Positions 19,068-29,750 of a DNA stretch of 64,000 nucleotides are shown here, in pieces. The stretch is taken from the NCBI RefSeq assembly GCF_028737315.1, contig NZ_JAQZAO010000002.1, forward strand, positions 610,909 through 674,908. Reading direction: 5' to 3'. The stretch comes from Actinomycetospora lemnae. GTDB lineage: Bacteria; Actinomycetota; Actinomycetes; Mycobacteriales; Pseudonocardiaceae. The notes under the pieces were generated by a model, which was not told the DNA's origin, searched no databases, and worked only from the letters and a program-made list of their open reading frames with translations. The position numbers were made by a program, and so were the translations under genes. Position 1 is the first letter of the stretch. Every line of letters begins with the position of its first letter.

Positions 19068-19362
19068 GCGTCGTCCCCTCTCCTCCGGCCGGTCCGTCGC
19101 ACTCCTGTGCCGGCACGCCCGGAATCCATCCAGGGTATCTCCGCACGGGCGACGTGTCCGGACGGTCGGGGCCCGATCGGGCCATCGGTCGCCCACGATC
19201 GGTACGCGTGGGCCGCGGCGGCCGCCACGGTCGGGGCGGCGCCCGCACTGCGACGGACGGTCCGACGGCCGTCGGTCACGGCGCGGGGAGCGGGTCGGCG
19301 GTCACGAGGGGCGCCCTCCGTCCGGCGGCGCGGGCTGCGACCGGCGGCGCGGCGGTGTGCGC

Positions 19363-19929
19363 TCAGCGGGCGAGCAGGGTGTGAACGGGGCGGTCGCCCA
19401 GCCGCGCGCGCCCGCCGAGGGCGGGCAGCTCGAGCACCATGGAGATCGCCGCGACCTCCGCGCCCGCGCCCTCGACCAGCTCGGACGCGGCGGCCGCGGT
19501 GCCGCCGGTGGCGAGCACGTCGTCCACCAGCAGGGCCCGCTCGCCCGGGCGCAGCACGTCCGCGGGGAGCTCGAGGGTCGCCGAGCCGTACTCGAGCTCG
19601 TAGGACCGGCGCGCGGCCACCACCGGGAGCTTGCCCTGCTTGCGCACCGCCACGACGCCCACGCCGAGCGCGTGCGCCACCGCCGCCCCGAGCAGGAAGC
19701 CGCGCGCCTCGATGCCCACGACGACGTCGACGGCGTGCTCGCCCGCCCCGGCGCTCGCGGCGAGCAGGCGGGTGGTCGCGGCGAGCCCGGCGCCGTCGGC
19801 GAGCAGGGCCGACAGGTCCCAGAACCGGATGCCCGGCGTCGGGAAGTCCGGGACGTCGCGCAGGAGCCCGGCGACGACGCCCAGATCGGTGCCGGAGTCG
19901 GTGCCGGTGTCCGTGCCGGGGGCCTTCAC
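19363..19929 (-). CDS. apt: Adenine phosphoribosyltransferase
   Basis: Salvages adenine to AMP with PRPP. The product has 188 residues. The PRPP loop ALLVDDVLATGGTAAA is near 130-146, with PGIRFWDL, VVGIEARGFLLG and VRKQGKLP upstream of it. GTG 19929 overlaps the secF stop as GTGA, matching the conserved secF-apt-rel order of actinobacteria. The N-terminal Thr/Asp/Gly stretch (GTDTGTDSGTD) is longer than usual and low in complexity; a start a few codons later cannot be excluded. Confidence 0.93.
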   Translation of the reverse strand: MKAPGTDTGTDSGTDLGVVAGLLRDVPDFPTPGIRFWDLSALLADGAGLAATTRLLAASAGAGEHAVDVVVGIEARGFLLGAAVAHALGVGVVAVRKQGKLPVVAARRSYELEYGSATLELPADVLRPGERALLVDDVLATGGTAAAASELVEGAGAEVAAISMVLELPALGGRARLGDRPVHTLLAR

Positions 19930-21359
19930 CGGCGCCGCTTGCCCGACGGCCGGCCGGCCTTGCCCGCGGGACGCGCACCCGGACGCGGCGCGCCCGCCCC
20001 GGCGGCGGCCCGGCTGCCGGCGCTCCCCGTGCGGGGGGTGCCCGACCGGCCCGCCCCGGCCGCGGCGACCTCGCGGGTGTCGAGGACGTCGGTGCTGGGG
20101 CCCGACGTGCCCGAGGCGGCCGACCCGTCGCCGTCGCCCGCGGGCGCCGCGGCCTTGCGCGCGGCCTTGGCCCGGCGCGCCGCGACCTTCTCGGCCTGCG
20201 CGGCCCAGCGCTTGTCGCGCATCGCGAGGTCCACGACGATCGGCGTCGCGAGCAGCACCGACGACGCCGCCCCGACGATGGTGCCGACGAGCTGGACCAG
20301 CGCCAGGTCGCCGAGCACGCCGACGCCGAGCAGCACCACGCCGATGACGAAGAGCCCGATCAGCGGGAGCGCGGCGATGAGCGAGGTGTTCAGCGACCGC
20401 ATGAGGGTCTGGTTGACCGCGAGGTTCGCGGCCTCGGCGTAGGTGCGCCGCGTGAGCCCGAGCAGGCCGCGGGTGTTCTCGCGGACCTTGTCGAACACCA
20501 CGACCGTGTCGTAGAGCGAGAACCCGAGGATGGTCAGCAGGCCGATGACCGTGGCGGGCGAGACCTCGAAGCCGACCAGCGAGTACACGCCGGCGGTGAT
20601 GATGATGTCGTTGGCCAGCGCCACGAGGGCGGCGAACGCCATGCGTCTCTCGAAGTAGAACGAGAGGTAGATCGTCACCAGGACGAGGAACACCGCGAGC
20701 GCGATCAGCGCCTGCTGCGTGATCTCCCCGCCCCAGCTCGCGCTGACCGCGCTGTCGGAGATCGCGTTCGGGTCGGGCGCCCCGGTGACGCCGAGCGGCT
20801 GGAACCGGTCGAACAGCGCCTCCCGCAGCGCCACGACCTGCGCGATGTCGAGGCGCTCGGAGCGGATGATGATCGTCGACGTCGCGCCCTGGCCGGCGCT
20901 CTGCACCGTCGTGGCCGGGAAGCCCAGCGTCTGCTGGTAGGTCTCCTCGACCTGGGCGGTCTCGATGGGCCCGTTCGCCCCCGTGGCGGGCAGCTGGACG
21001 CTCGTGCCGCCCTCGAAGTCGATGCCGAAGTTGAAGCCCCGGATGACCATCGACAGGATGCAGATGATCAAGGCCGCGCCGAAGACCGCGTACCAGGTCT
21101 TCGACCGCCCGACGATGTCCAGCCCGCCGTTGCCGCGGTAGAGCGCGTCGAGCCGGCTGCGCCGGCGGGGCGTGCCCGCTGCGGGCGCCTCGGCGGTGTC
21201 GTCGACGGGCTCGTCCCGTGCGTCGTCGAGGTCGGCGTCCTCGTCGCGGTCGGCGAGGTCGTCGCGGTCCAGGTCGTCGAGGCGCTCGCCGCCGACCGGC
21301 TCGCCCGTCCCGCTGTGGAACTGCGGGCGGCGGCCGGTGGGTCCCGTGGAGTGGGTCAT
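19926..21359 (-). CDS. secF: Protein translocase subunit SecF
   Basis: Works with SecD to pull exported proteins through SecYEG using the proton gradient. 477 residues: an acidic N-terminal extension of about 85 residues ([18 protein letters not shown]), the first membrane span, the [15 protein letters not shown] motif, a periplasmic domain, then five spans with [23 protein letters not shown] long basic Ala/Gly/Pro/Arg tail follows residue 390. The ATG overlaps the secD stop (ATGA) and its own stop overlaps apt (GTGA), so all three are translated together. Confidence 0.95.
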   Translation of the reverse strand: MTHSTGPTGRRPQFHSGTGEPVGGERLDDLDRDDLADRDEDADLDDARDEPVDDTAEAPAAGTPRRRSRLDALYRGNGGLDIVGRSKTWYAVFGAALIICILSMVIRGFNFGIDFEGGTSVQLPATGANGPIETAQVEETYQQTLGFPATTVQSAGQGATSTIIIRSERLDIAQVVALREALFDRFQPLGVTGAPDPNAISDSAVSASWGGEITQQALIALAVFLVLVTIYLSFYFERRMAFAALVALANDIIITAGVYSLVGFEVSPATVIGLLTILGFSLYDTVVVFDKVRENTRGLLGLTRRTYAEAANLAVNQTLMRSLNTSLIAALPLIGLFVIGVVLLGVGVLGDLALVQLVGTIVGAASSVLLATPIVVDLAMRDKRWAAQAEKVAARRAKAARKAAAPAGDGDGSAASGTSGPSTDVLDTREVAAAGAGRSGTPRTGSAGSRAAAGAGAPRPGARPAGKAGRPSGKRRR

Positions 21360-23164
21360 CGGTCACCCCCGCGCTGCGTGCGGCTGCGGGCGGTGCCCGC
21401 GCCTGCCCGGGCGCCGGCGCGCGACGAGGCAGCGCCGGACGAGCCCGACGTGCCCGGCCGGCCCGCCGGTCGTCGCCCGCCCGTACGGGGTGGGCCGGAG
21501 CCGGACCGGGGCGCGTGGCGCACCACCTCCCCGAGCCCGGACCAGGCCGGGCTCGCGAACAGGCGGGAGTTCGACGCGAGGGCGAGCAGGGGGTGCGTCA
21601 CGAGGAACACCACGACGAGGTCGAGGACGGTGGACATGCCCAGGGTGAAGGCGAAGCCCTTGACCTGGCCGACCGCGAGGACGTAGAGCACGACGGCCGC
21701 GAGGAAGCTGACCGCGTCGCCGGACAGGATCGTCCGGCGCGCCCGCACCCAGCCCCGGGGCACCGCGGACCGGAAACTCCGCCCTTCCCGGACCTCGTCC
21801 TTGATCCGTTCGAAGAAGATGACGAACGAGTCCGCCGTGATGCCGATGGCCACGATGAACCCGGCGACGCCGGCGAGGTCGAGGGTGAAGCCGATCCCGC
21901 GCCCGAGCAGCACGAGCACGGCGTAGACGACGAGCCCGGACAGGATGAGCGACAGGATCGTCAGCACGCCGAGGGCGCGGTAGTAGAACAGCGAGTAGAG
22001 GAACACCAGCGCGAGGCCGACGACGCCCGCGATGAGCCCGGCCTGCAGCGAGGCGAGACCCAGGGTCGCCGACACGGTCTGCGCCTCGGACACGTCGAAC
22101 GACAGCGGCAGCGAGCCGTAGCGCAGCACGTTGGCGAAGTCGGTGGCCGAGCCCTGGTTGAAGTTGCCCGAGATCTGCGCGTTGCCGTCGAGCAGCGGCT
22201 GCACGATCCGCAGGGCCGAGACGACCTGCGAGTCGAGCACCACCGCGTTCGAGTTGTTGACGTTCGCGCTGGTGTAGTCGGCCCAGGTGCCCGCGGCCTC
22301 GGACTTGAACGCGAGGTTGATGACCCAGCCGACGCCCTGCGGGTTCGGGTTCGGCGTCGCGCTGGCGACGTCGGTGCCCGAGAGGATCGCCGGGCCGAGC
22401 AGGTACTTCTCGGTGCCCTCGCGGTTGCAGGTGACCAGCGGCTTCGTCGGGTCGTCGTAGCCGCGCAGCGGGTCCTCGACGGCGCAGTCCAGCGCCAGCG
22501 CCGCCTGCTCCTGGACCGCCGGGTCCTCGCTCTGGCGGGTCGCCTTGGCCTCGGCGATGGCCTGGGCCTGGCGCGGGTCCTGCGACGTGCCGCCGCCGGC
22601 GACACCGCCCCCGGGCGGCGGCGTCGGCACGGGCGGCTGCTCCGGCGCGGCGATCGGGGCGCTCTGCCCGCCCGGCGTCTGGCCGGGTGTGCCGGCGCCG
22701 GTCGCGCCGCCGGGTGTCGCCGCGCCCTCGGCCGGGGGCGCGCCCGGCTGGCCCGGCTGCCCGGGCTGGCCGGGCTGCTGCGCCGGGATCGGGCCGCCGA
22801 TCACCGGGCGGAAGTACAGCCGCGCGGTCTGCCCCAGCGACCGGGCCTGGTCGCCCTCCTGGCCGGGCACGGTGATGACCAGGTTGTTGCCGTCCTGCAC
22901 GACCTCGGCACCGCTCACCCCGAGGCCGTTGACGCGCTGGTCGATGATCGTGCGCGCCAGGTTGAGCTGGTCGGGCGTCGGCGCCGCACCGGTCTCGGTG
23001 CGCGCCGTCAGCGTCACCCGCGTGCCGCCCTGGAGGTCGATGCCGAGCTTCGGCGTCGGCGACCCGTCCCCGGTGAAGAACACCAGCCCGTACAGCGCGG
23101 CCACGATCACCACGAAGGCGGCGAGGTAGCGCCCAGGTGAGAAGCGCACGGTCGGAGGGGCCAC
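21356..23164 (-). CDS. secD: Protein translocase subunit SecD
   Basis: Partner of SecF in Sec-dependent export. 602 residues: the first span near 12-32, [13 protein letters not shown] near 41-53, a large extracytoplasmic part, and a C-terminal five-span block with [19 protein letters not shown] and [20 protein letters not shown]. The extracytoplasmic part contains a Pro/Gly/Gln-rich low-complexity insert (about 128-195, with [10 protein letters not shown]), as in other actinobacterial SecD. The C-terminal 60 residues are Gly/Arg/Ser-rich. GTG 23164 has GGAG nine bases upstream. Confidence 0.95.
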   Translation of the reverse strand: MAPPTVRFSPGRYLAAFVVIVAALYGLVFFTGDGSPTPKLGIDLQGGTRVTLTARTETGAAPTPDQLNLARTIIDQRVNGLGVSGAEVVQDGNNLVITVPGQEGDQARSLGQTARLYFRPVIGGPIPAQQPGQPGQPGQPGAPPAEGAATPGGATGAGTPGQTPGGQSAPIAAPEQPPVPTPPPGGGVAGGGTSQDPRQAQAIAEAKATRQSEDPAVQEQAALALDCAVEDPLRGYDDPTKPLVTCNREGTEKYLLGPAILSGTDVASATPNPNPQGVGWVINLAFKSEAAGTWADYTSANVNNSNAVVLDSQVVSALRIVQPLLDGNAQISGNFNQGSATDFANVLRYGSLPLSFDVSEAQTVSATLGLASLQAGLIAGVVGLALVFLYSLFYYRALGVLTILSLILSGLVVYAVLVLLGRGIGFTLDLAGVAGFIVAIGITADSFVIFFERIKDEVREGRSFRSAVPRGWVRARRTILSGDAVSFLAAVVLYVLAVGQVKGFAFTLGMSTVLDLVVVFLVTHPLLALASNSRLFASPAWSGLGEVVRHAPRSGSGPPRTGGRRPAGRPGTSGSSGAASSRAGARAGAGTARSRTQRGGDR

Positions 23165-23279
23165 GCTGCGTTGCTCCAGGAGGTCGGGTGGGGTCAGCCG
23201 GGGAGGGGCTCGACGCGAGGGTAGGCGCCGGGCCCGACGCTCCCCGCGCCGCCCCGCCCGCTACACGTCGTGCGCAGCG

Positions 23280-23726
23280 TCAGGACGAGCGCGGCGAGGA
23301 GACGTTGTCCGTCGTGTCCGACTTGGTGTCCGTCGTGGGGTGCGCGGGGTCCTTCCGGTCCGCCGTCGGCGTGCCGTCGACGACCGGGGTGGACTCGGTG
23401 GGCACCGACGACTCGGGCAGCGCGTCGGCGGCGTCGGCCGCGTCACCGTCGACGTCGACCACGGCCTCCTCGGCCACGAGCTTCTCGCGCACCGCCGCGC
23501 GCAGCCACGTGGTGACGACGTCCGGCGCGATCTCCAGGTCGATGGTGCGCTCGTCGTCGACGTCGACCACCGTGCCGCTGATGCCGGACGTCATGACGAC
23601 GACGTCGCCGACGTGCAGGCTGTTCTGCAGGTCCTTCTGCTGGTTCTCCTGCTTCTTGCGCTGCCGGCTGGACATGAACACCAGACCGATCATGAACAGG
23701 ATGAGCAGGGGGAAGATCAGGTCCAT
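23280..23726 (-). CDS. yajC: Preprotein translocase subunit YajC
   Basis: Small SecDF-associated membrane protein, 148 residues. One N-terminal span (MDLIFPLLILFMIGLVFMSS) is followed by a basic stop-transfer RQRKKQENQQ and the conserved core LHVGDVVVMTSGISGTVV. The acidic/Thr-rich C-terminal extension (after about 95) is variable in the family. ATG 23726 is chosen because the span then begins at residue 2. It lies between ruvB and secD, the standard actinobacterial position. Confidence 0.92.
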   Translation of the reverse strand: MDLIFPLLILFMIGLVFMSSRQRKKQENQQKDLQNSLHVGDVVVMTSGISGTVVDVDDERTIDLEIAPDVVTTWLRAAVREKLVAEEAVVDVDGDAADAADALPESSVPTESTPVVDGTPTADRKDPAHPTTDTKSDTTDNVSSPRSS

Positions 23727-23794
23727 CGTTCTCCGATCACCGGGCGGGCGCGTACGTCTCGCACCCCGCACTGTCCGATTCCGAGTCTGCCAGC

Positions 23795-24855
<1,061 letters not shown>

Positions 24856-24859
<4 letters not shown>

Positions 24860-25488
24860 CGCGCCGGCCCGAGGCGCGACAGCGCGGCCCGGAGCACGGC
24901 CGAGGAGTCCGAGGTGCCGTTGCTGCTGCCGTTGCCGCTGCCGTTGCCGCCCAGCACCTCGTCGACGGCCTTCTCCGCGGGCTTGGCGGCGAAGCCGAGG
25001 CCGACCAGCGCCTCGACGACCTGGTCGCGCAGGGTGCCGGCGGCGACCGGGCTGCTCGCCACCTCGCCGTCGGTGCCGGCGGGGCCGGGCGGGGCGACCT
25101 TGTCCCGCAGCTCGACGACCAGCCGCTCGGCACCCTTGCGCCCAATGCCCGGCACGCTCATCAGCGTCGTGAGGTTGCCGTCGGCGAGCGCGTGGCTCAG
25201 CGCCGCGGGGTCGAGCACCGCCAGCGTCGCGAGCGCGACCCGCGGCCCCACGCCCGACACCGTCTGCAGCAGCAGGAACATCTCGCGCTCGGCGGCGTCG
25301 GCGAACCCGTAGAGCGTCAGCGAGTCCTCCCGGACCACCAGCGCGGTGTCGAGACGCGCCTGCTGACCGCGGCGCAGGCGGGCGAGCGTCCCCGGCGTGG
25401 CCTGCACGGCCAGCCCCACCCCGCCGACCTCCACCACGGCGTGGTCGAGCCCGACCGCCAGGACCTCCCCCCGCACCGACGAGATCAC
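24856..25488 (-). CDS. ruvA: Holliday junction DNA helicase subunit RuvA
   Basis: Binds four-way junctions and loads RuvB. 210 residues: an N-terminal OB domain ([21 protein letters not shown]), two helix-hairpin-helix motifs ([11 protein letters not shown] and [14 protein letters not shown]), and a C-terminal domain III ([20 protein letters not shown]) that contacts RuvB. A Gly/Ser/Asn-rich stretch ([15 protein letters not shown]) near the C-terminus is unusual for RuvA. GTG 25488 has GGAGGG seven bases upstream. A LexA-type box lies 25 bp upstream of the start. Confidence 0.95.
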
Positions 25489-25512
25489 CGCACGACCCTC
25501 CGGTCCTCCCCG

Positions 25513-25534
25513 ACGAACATGCGTTCGAAGGCTA
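25513..25534 (-). promoter_or_regulatory. SOS (LexA) box abutting a TAGCCT -10, upstream of ruvAB
   Basis: ACGAAC-ATGC-GTTCGA at 25513-25528 matches the mycobacterial LexA consensus TCGAAC-N4-GTTCGA with one mismatch. Directly upstream on the coding strand is TAGCCT (25534-25529), a good actinobacterial -10, so LexA would cover the transcription start. Start codon of ruvA is at 25488. Confidence 0.85.
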
Positions 25535-25648
25535 CCGGCCACCCCCGACGCTCCCGCGGACCGCCGCGCCCGGGCTCCCCCGTCGGGCAAGGGGCCACGG
25601 TGCCCGGTCCGACGGGCGTGGGAGAGCCGACGGCGCCCCTCGGCGTCG

Positions 25649-26467
25649 TCACGCCAGGAGGAACTCCGCCAGCACCGGCGCCAGCACGGCGGGGAGCACG
25701 ACGTGCGCCTGGTCGGGCAGGGTGCGGCGCTCCGCGCTCGGGACCGCGGCGGCGACGGCGTCGACGCCGGTGCGCACCCACGCCGGGCTCGCGCCCCCGT
25801 CGAGGGCGAGCAGCGGGACGGCGAGGCCGGCGAGCCGAGTGACGGGCACCGGCCCGCGCGCGACGAGGGCGACGTCGCACGGCAACGAGGGGGCCAGGGC
25901 CACGGTGCGCGCCCAGAACGGGGTGGTGCGCAGGCGCGCGACCGGGGCGGGTGCGGCCGCCGGGAAGCCGTCGAGGAACGCGGCCGCGGCGTCGTCGTGC
26001 CGGCCCTCGCGCAGCGCGGACAGCACGGCGTCGGCGAGCGCCCGACGCGGAGCGGCATCGTCGTCGCCGCCACCCCAGGGCGGCTCGTGCGCGACGACCC
26101 GGGCCGCCGGCACGCCCCGCATCACCGCCTCGAGCACGAGGACCGCGCCGGCCGAGTGGCCGTAGTGCGCGGGGGTGCCCCCGGCGTGGGCGACGACGGC
26201 GGCGAGGTCGGCGACCTCCGCGGCGACCAGGTCCTCGCCGTCCGGGCCCCCGGCGTCCACCGACGGGTCGGGCGCGCCGCCGCTGTCGCCCCGGCCGCGG
26301 CGGTCCCAGAGGTGGACGGTCGCGCGGTCGGCGAGGGTCTCGGCGAGCAGCCGCACGCTCGCCCGGTCCTGCAGCGCGCCGGTGGTCAGCACGAGGGGCG
26401 GGCCCGCGCCCAGCGTCTCGACCGCGAGCCGGGTGCCGTCCGCCGACGTGACGTGCGCGAGCGTCAC
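25649..26467 (-). CDS. Alpha/beta hydrolase
   Basis: 272 residues with an alpha/beta-hydrolase fold: [10 protein letters not shown], the nucleophile elbow [12 protein letters not shown] (Ser in G-H-S-A-G), and a C-terminal histidine in [10 protein letters not shown]. Substrate unknown. GTG 26467 overlaps the ruvC stop (GTGA), so it is read with ruvC. It sits between ruvC and ruvA, which are normally adjacent in actinobacteria, and is followed by a 160-bp gap carrying the ruvA promoter. It therefore looks like a later insertion that rides on ruvC transcription. Confidence 0.85.
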   Translation of the reverse strand: MTLAHVTSADGTRLAVETLGAGPPLVLTTGALQDRASVRLLAETLADRATVHLWDRRGRGDSGGAPDPSVDAGGPDGEDLVAAEVADLAAVVAHAGGTPAHYGHSAGAVLVLEAVMRGVPAARVVAHEPPWGGGDDDAAPRRALADAVLSALREGRHDDAAAAFLDGFPAAAPAPVARLRTTPFWARTVALAPSLPCDVALVARGPVPVTRLAGLAVPLLALDGGASPAWVRTGVDAVAAAVPSAERRTLPDQAHVVLPAVLAPVLAEFLLA

Positions 26468-27030
26468 CGGGCGGCGCGACGCGCGGCGGCGAGGCGGGCG
26501 CGGTGGTGCTTGGCGACCTCGGCGGCGCGGGCCTCGGCCTCCGCCATGCGCGCGATCATCGGCGCGCGCCAGCAGTGGCACACGGCGAGCGCGAGGGCGT
26601 CGGCGGCGTCGGCCGGTCGCGGGGCGGTCTCCAGCGCGAGCACGCGGGTGACCATCGTCGTCACCTGCTCCTTGCCCGCGCGCCCCGAGCCCGTCACCGC
26701 GGCCTTGACCTCGCTGGGCGTGTGGAACGCCACCGGCAGCCCCGCGCGGCCCGCCACCAGCGCCACGACCCCGCCGACCTGGGCCGTGCCCATCACCGTG
26801 CGCACGTTGTGCTGGGCGAACACCCGCTCCACCGCGACGACGTCGGGACGGTGCTCCGCGATCCACGCCTCGACGACGTCCGCGACGGCGCCCAGGCGCG
26901 CGGCGACGTCCGCCTCGGGCGGGGTGCGGACGACGTCGACGGCCACGGCGCGCACCGCCCGCCCGCCGCCACCCTCGACCACGCCCAGACCGCACCGGGT
27001 CAGCCCGGGGTCGACGCCCAGCACCCGCAT
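26464..27030 (-). CDS. ruvC: Crossover junction endodeoxyribonuclease RuvC
   Basis: Resolves Holliday junctions. 188 residues from ATG 27030. RNase H-fold catalytic acids are seen in [12 protein letters not shown] (Asp7), [12 protein letters not shown] and [31 protein letters not shown] is also typical. The C-terminal Ala/Arg-rich tail ([26 protein letters not shown]) is longer than in E. coli. Normally flanked by yebC and ruvA; here both joints carry inserted genes. It diverges from the DUF1348 gene across 195 bp. Confidence 0.95.
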   Translation of the reverse strand: MRVLGVDPGLTRCGLGVVEGGGGRAVRAVAVDVVRTPPEADVAARLGAVADVVEAWIAEHRPDVVAVERVFAQHNVRTVMGTAQVGGVVALVAGRAGLPVAFHTPSEVKAAVTGSGRAGKEQVTTMVTRVLALETAPRPADAADALALAVCHCWRAPMIARMAEAEARAAEVAKHHRARLAAARRAAR

Positions 27031-27225
27031 GGGCTCCGACGCTACGCGGCGCCCGGCCCGCGACCCGGCCCTCGGCCCCCGGACCGGCGTGTCCCGGTGA
27101 TCACGGGCGCCCTCACGCACCCGCCGGGGCTCCCGACGTCCGTGACATCGCCCCTGATCATCGACCGGCGACGGCGGGATCGGCATGCTGGCCCGCGCCG
27201 GCGCCACCCGCGAGGAGGACCCACC

Positions 27226-27696
27226 GTGACCACCAGCCCCACCGAGGAGCCCCGCCCGCCGTTCCCGCCGTTCGACGAGGAGTCGGCGCGGGCCAAGGTG
27301 CTCGCCGCGGAGAACGCGTGGAACACGCGCGACCCCGAGAAGGTCGCGCTCGCGTACACGGTGGACACGGTCTGGCGCAATCGCGACGAGTGGGTCACCG
27401 GCCGGCAGGAGGTCGTCGACTTCCTGACCCGCAAGTGGGAGCGCGAGCGGGACTACGTGCTGCGCAAGTCGCTGTGGACCTACGGCGGCCACCGCATCGC
27501 CGTGCGCTTCCAGTACGAGTGCCGCGACGCCGCCGGGCAGTGGTGGCGCTGCTACGGCAACGAGAACTGGGAGTTCGCCGACAACGGGCTCATGGCCCGG
27601 CGCGAGGCGAGCATCAACGACGTCCGCATCGCCGAGGAGGAGCGCCGGCTGCACGGCCCGCGCCCCGACGGGGACACGAGCGAGATCCCGATCTAG
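27226..27696 (+). CDS. NTF2-like protein, DUF1348 family
   Basis: 156 residues, GTG 27226 with GAGGAGG upstream. A single NTF2-like cone domain carries the DUF1348 hallmarks [24 protein letters not shown] (split here at the two halves [12 protein letters not shown] and AENAWNTRD), [30 protein letters not shown] and [10 protein letters not shown]. Function unknown; family members are often near stress or redox genes. Its TAG stop overlaps the convergent AlkB-like gene in a shared CTAG (27693-27696). Confidence 0.85.
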   Translation: MTTSPTEEPRPPFPPFDEESARAKVLAAENAWNTRDPEKVALAYTVDTVWRNRDEWVTGRQEVVDFLTRKWERERDYVLRKSLWTYGGHRIAVRFQYECRDAAGQWWRCYGNENWEFADNGLMARREASINDVRIAEEERRLHGPRPDGDTSEIPI

Positions 27697-28340
27697 GGGC
27701 GCTCGGGCCGTGGCCCCGGGTCGTCGTGCCGGAAGGTCACGCTGACCCGCGGACCGGCCCCCGGCCACTTCGGCACCGTGTGCTGCCACTCGTGCTGGCA
27801 GCGCCCGCCCATGACCAGGAGGTCGCCCCCGGCCACGGTCAGCCGCGTCGACGCGCCCCCGCCGATGGGCCGCAGCCCGAAGCGCCGCGGCGCGCCCAGC
27901 GAGACGATGGCGACGATCGGTGCCGCGTGGGTGAAGCGCACGCGGTCGCCGTGCCAGGCCACCGAGTCGTCGCCGTGGCGGTAGTAGTTGCAGCCGACGC
28001 GGTCGAACCGCACGCCGTAGCGCTCCGAGAGCGCCGCGGCGACGAGGGGCATCGGGTCGGGCGCCTCGTGGATGCGCCACCCGCAGGTGAGCCGCGGCTC
28101 CATGACGGTCCCGGATCGTCCACTGGCTGGGTCGTACATGCGACGCCGGCGCTGGTCCCACGGCGCCTCGGCGACGATCGTGTCGAACCACGCGTCCGCC
28201 CCGGTGATCCAGGCGGGGGCCAGGTCGACCCACGAGCGATCGTCGAGGACGATGCGGCGCGGCACGACCGTCGGGTCCACGCCCGGGCCCTCGGCGCTCT
28301 CGCCCCCGCCGAAGAGCGAGGGCGTCCATGCTGCGGTCAT
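27693..28340 (-). CDS. AlkB-like 2-oxoglutarate/Fe(II) dioxygenase
   Basis: 215 residues. The Fe(II) facial triad is present: WHGDRVRF near 127-131 (His, Asp) and the distal His in [10 protein letters not shown] near 185. The 2-oxoglutarate arginine is in VSVTFRH near 201, and [16 protein letters not shown] is typical of AlkB homologues that repair N-alkylated bases. ATG 28340 is used. A LexA-type box lies only 11-26 bp upstream, which supports a role in damage repair. It diverges from acyP and the AlkZ-like gene. Confidence 0.85.
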   Translation of the reverse strand: MTAAWTPSLFGGGESAEGPGVDPTVVPRRIVLDDRSWVDLAPAWITGADAWFDTIVAEAPWDQRRRRMYDPASGRSGTVMEPRLTCGWRIHEAPDPMPLVAAALSERYGVRFDRVGCNYYRHGDDSVAWHGDRVRFTHAAPIVAIVSLGAPRRFGLRPIGGGASTRLTVAGGDLLVMGGRCQHEWQHTVPKWPGAGPRVSVTFRHDDPGPRPERP

Positions 28341-28350
28341 CGCCGCCCAG

Positions 28351-28366
28351 TAGAACACATGTTCGA
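28351..28366. promoter_or_regulatory. SOS (LexA) box between alkB-like gene and acyP
   Basis: TAGAAC-ACAT-GTTCGA matches TCGAAC-N4-GTTCGA with one mismatch in the outer position. It lies in the 43-bp gap between divergent starts at 28340 and 28384, so LexA could control both directions. Confidence 0.75.
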
Positions 28367-28383
28367 GCTCTCCAGGAGGCCCC

Positions 28384-28650
28384 GTGGCCAGCAAGCACGT
28401 CGTCGTCCACGGTCAGGTGCAGGGAGTCTTCTACCGGTCGAGCGCGCGGGACACCGCGAACGGGCTCGGCGTCACCGGATGGGTGCGCAACCGCGACGAC
28501 GGCACCGTCGAGATGCTCGTCGAGGGCGACGAGGACGCCGTCGACCGCATGATCGCCTGGGCCCGCGAGGGGTCGCCGCAGGCCCGGGTCAGCGACGTCG
28601 AGGTCAGCGACACCGAGCCGCAGGGGTCGCGGTCGTTCGAGGAGACGTGA
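28384..28650 (+). CDS. acyP: Acylphosphatase
   Basis: 88 residues, GTG 28384 behind AGGAGG. It carries the complete acylphosphatase signature: [18 protein letters not shown] with the phosphate-binding Arg, and the catalytic Asn in [14 protein letters not shown]. It hydrolyses carboxyl-phosphate bonds. It lies next to an SOS box and overlaps the start of the AlkZ-like gene (GTGA), so it may be SOS-inducible and translated together with it. Why an acylphosphatase would join a repair gene is unknown. Confidence 0.92.
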   Translation: MASKHVVVHGQVQGVFYRSSARDTANGLGVTGWVRNRDDGTVEMLVEGDEDAVDRMIAWAREGSPQARVSDVEVSDTEPQGSRSFEET

Positions 28651-29750
28651 GGACCACCGCCCTCCAGGTCCGCCGCTTCCGCCTGCGCCGCCAGCACCTC
28701 GCCGACCGTGACGGCGAGGGGCCGGTGGCGATCGCGCGCCGGCTGCTCGGCGTGCAGGCGCAGGTGCCCTCGGCCGCGGCGCAGGCGGTCGCGTCGCGCA
28801 CGGCCACGGGCCGCGCCGACGACGGCACCGTCGACGCCGCGCTCGCCGCCGGCACGCTCGTGCGCACGTGGTCGGCGCGCGGCACGCTCCACCTGCTCGC
28901 CGCCGACCAGGCGCCCGCCCTGCTCGCGCTCCTCGCCGCGGCGCGGACCTGGGACAAGGGCTCCTGGCAGCGCGAGTTCGCGACCGCCGAGCAGATGCGC
29001 GCGCTCGAGGCCGCGGTGGTCGAGGTGCTCGCCGACGGCGCCGTGCTCACCCGCGAGGAGCTCACCGCCGCCCTCGTCGCCCACAGCGGCCACACCGACC
29101 TCTCCGCGGCGCTCGGGTCGGGCTGGGGCGCGGTGCTCAAGCCGCTGGCCTGGCAGGGGCTGCTCTGCCACGGCCCGCCGACCGGCACCCGCGTGACGTT
29201 CACGAGCCCGCGCACCGCGGTCCGCGACTGGCCCGGCCTGCCCGACCCCGACGACGCCGCGCGCACGGTCGTGCCCGCCTTCCTCGCCGCCCACGGCCCG
29301 GCGACGCCCACCGCGTTCGACGCCTGGCTCCTGCGCGGCGGGACCCCGAAGGCGCGGCTGCGGCGCTGGTTCGCCGACCTGGTCGCCGACGGCACGCTCA
29401 CCGAGGTCACCGTCGACGGCGGGACCCGCCACGCGCGCACCGCCGACCTCGACGACCTGGACGGTGCCGGCCCCGTCGACCGGCGCCTCCTCGGCCCCTT
29501 CGACCCCTACGTGCTCGGCGCAGGAACCGCCGACCCGGACCTCGTGCCGCCCGGGCACCGCCGCGAGGTGAGCCGCGCCGCGGGCTGGATCGCGCCGGTG
29601 GTCGTGGACGACGGCCGGGTGGTGGCCACCTGGAGCGCCGACGACGGCCGCCTCGCCGTCACCCCGTTCGAGGATCCCGTCGCCGTGCCGGAGGCGGAGC
29701 GCGCGACGTGGAGCCGTGTGCTGGGCCGGGAGCTCACGGCGCCGGCGTGA
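28647..29750 (+). CDS. Winged-helix HTH_42 protein, AlkZ/YcaQ-like DNA glycosylase candidate
   Basis: 367 residues from GTG 28647, overlapping acyP. Three winged-helix-like regions are suggested by [40 protein letters not shown] and [18 protein letters not shown]. The Gln-Ala-Gln at residues 37-39 corresponds in place to the catalytic Gln-x-Gln of AlkZ, a glycosylase that removes bulky adducts and unhooks crosslinks. [11 protein letters not shown] and the late FDPYVLG are family features. Activity is inferred from family and motif; not all HTH_42 proteins are proven enzymes. It overlaps the convergent EEP gene by 17 bp. Confidence 0.75.
   Translation: MRTTALQVRRFRLRRQHLADRDGEGPVAIARRLLGVQAQVPSAAAQAVASRTATGRADDGTVDAALAAGTLVRTWSARGTLHLLAADQAPALLALLAAARTWDKGSWQREFATAEQMRALEAAVVEVLADGAVLTREELTAALVAHSGHTDLSAALGSGWGAVLKPLAWQGLLCHGPPTGTRVTFTSPRTAVRDWPGLPDPDDAARTVVPAFLAAHGPATPTAFDAWLLRGGTPKARLRRWFADLVADGTLTEVTVDGGTRHARTADLDDLDGAGPVDRRLLGPFDPYVLGAGTADPDLVPPGHRREVSRAAGWIAPVVVDDGRVVATWSADDGRLAVTPFEDPVAVPEAERATWSRVLGRELTAPA

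Noticed and set aside
19068..19362. A small gene or RNA between apt and rel
   Set aside because: No coding frame with a ribosome site and no clear structured RNA was seen; only a weak promoter-like GATACCCT.
16686..21686. A 1,666-codon open frame on the plus strand over rel, apt and secF
   Set aside because: It lies opposite genuine genes; its sequence is Arg/Gly/Asp-rich noise caused by high GC and lacks family motifs.
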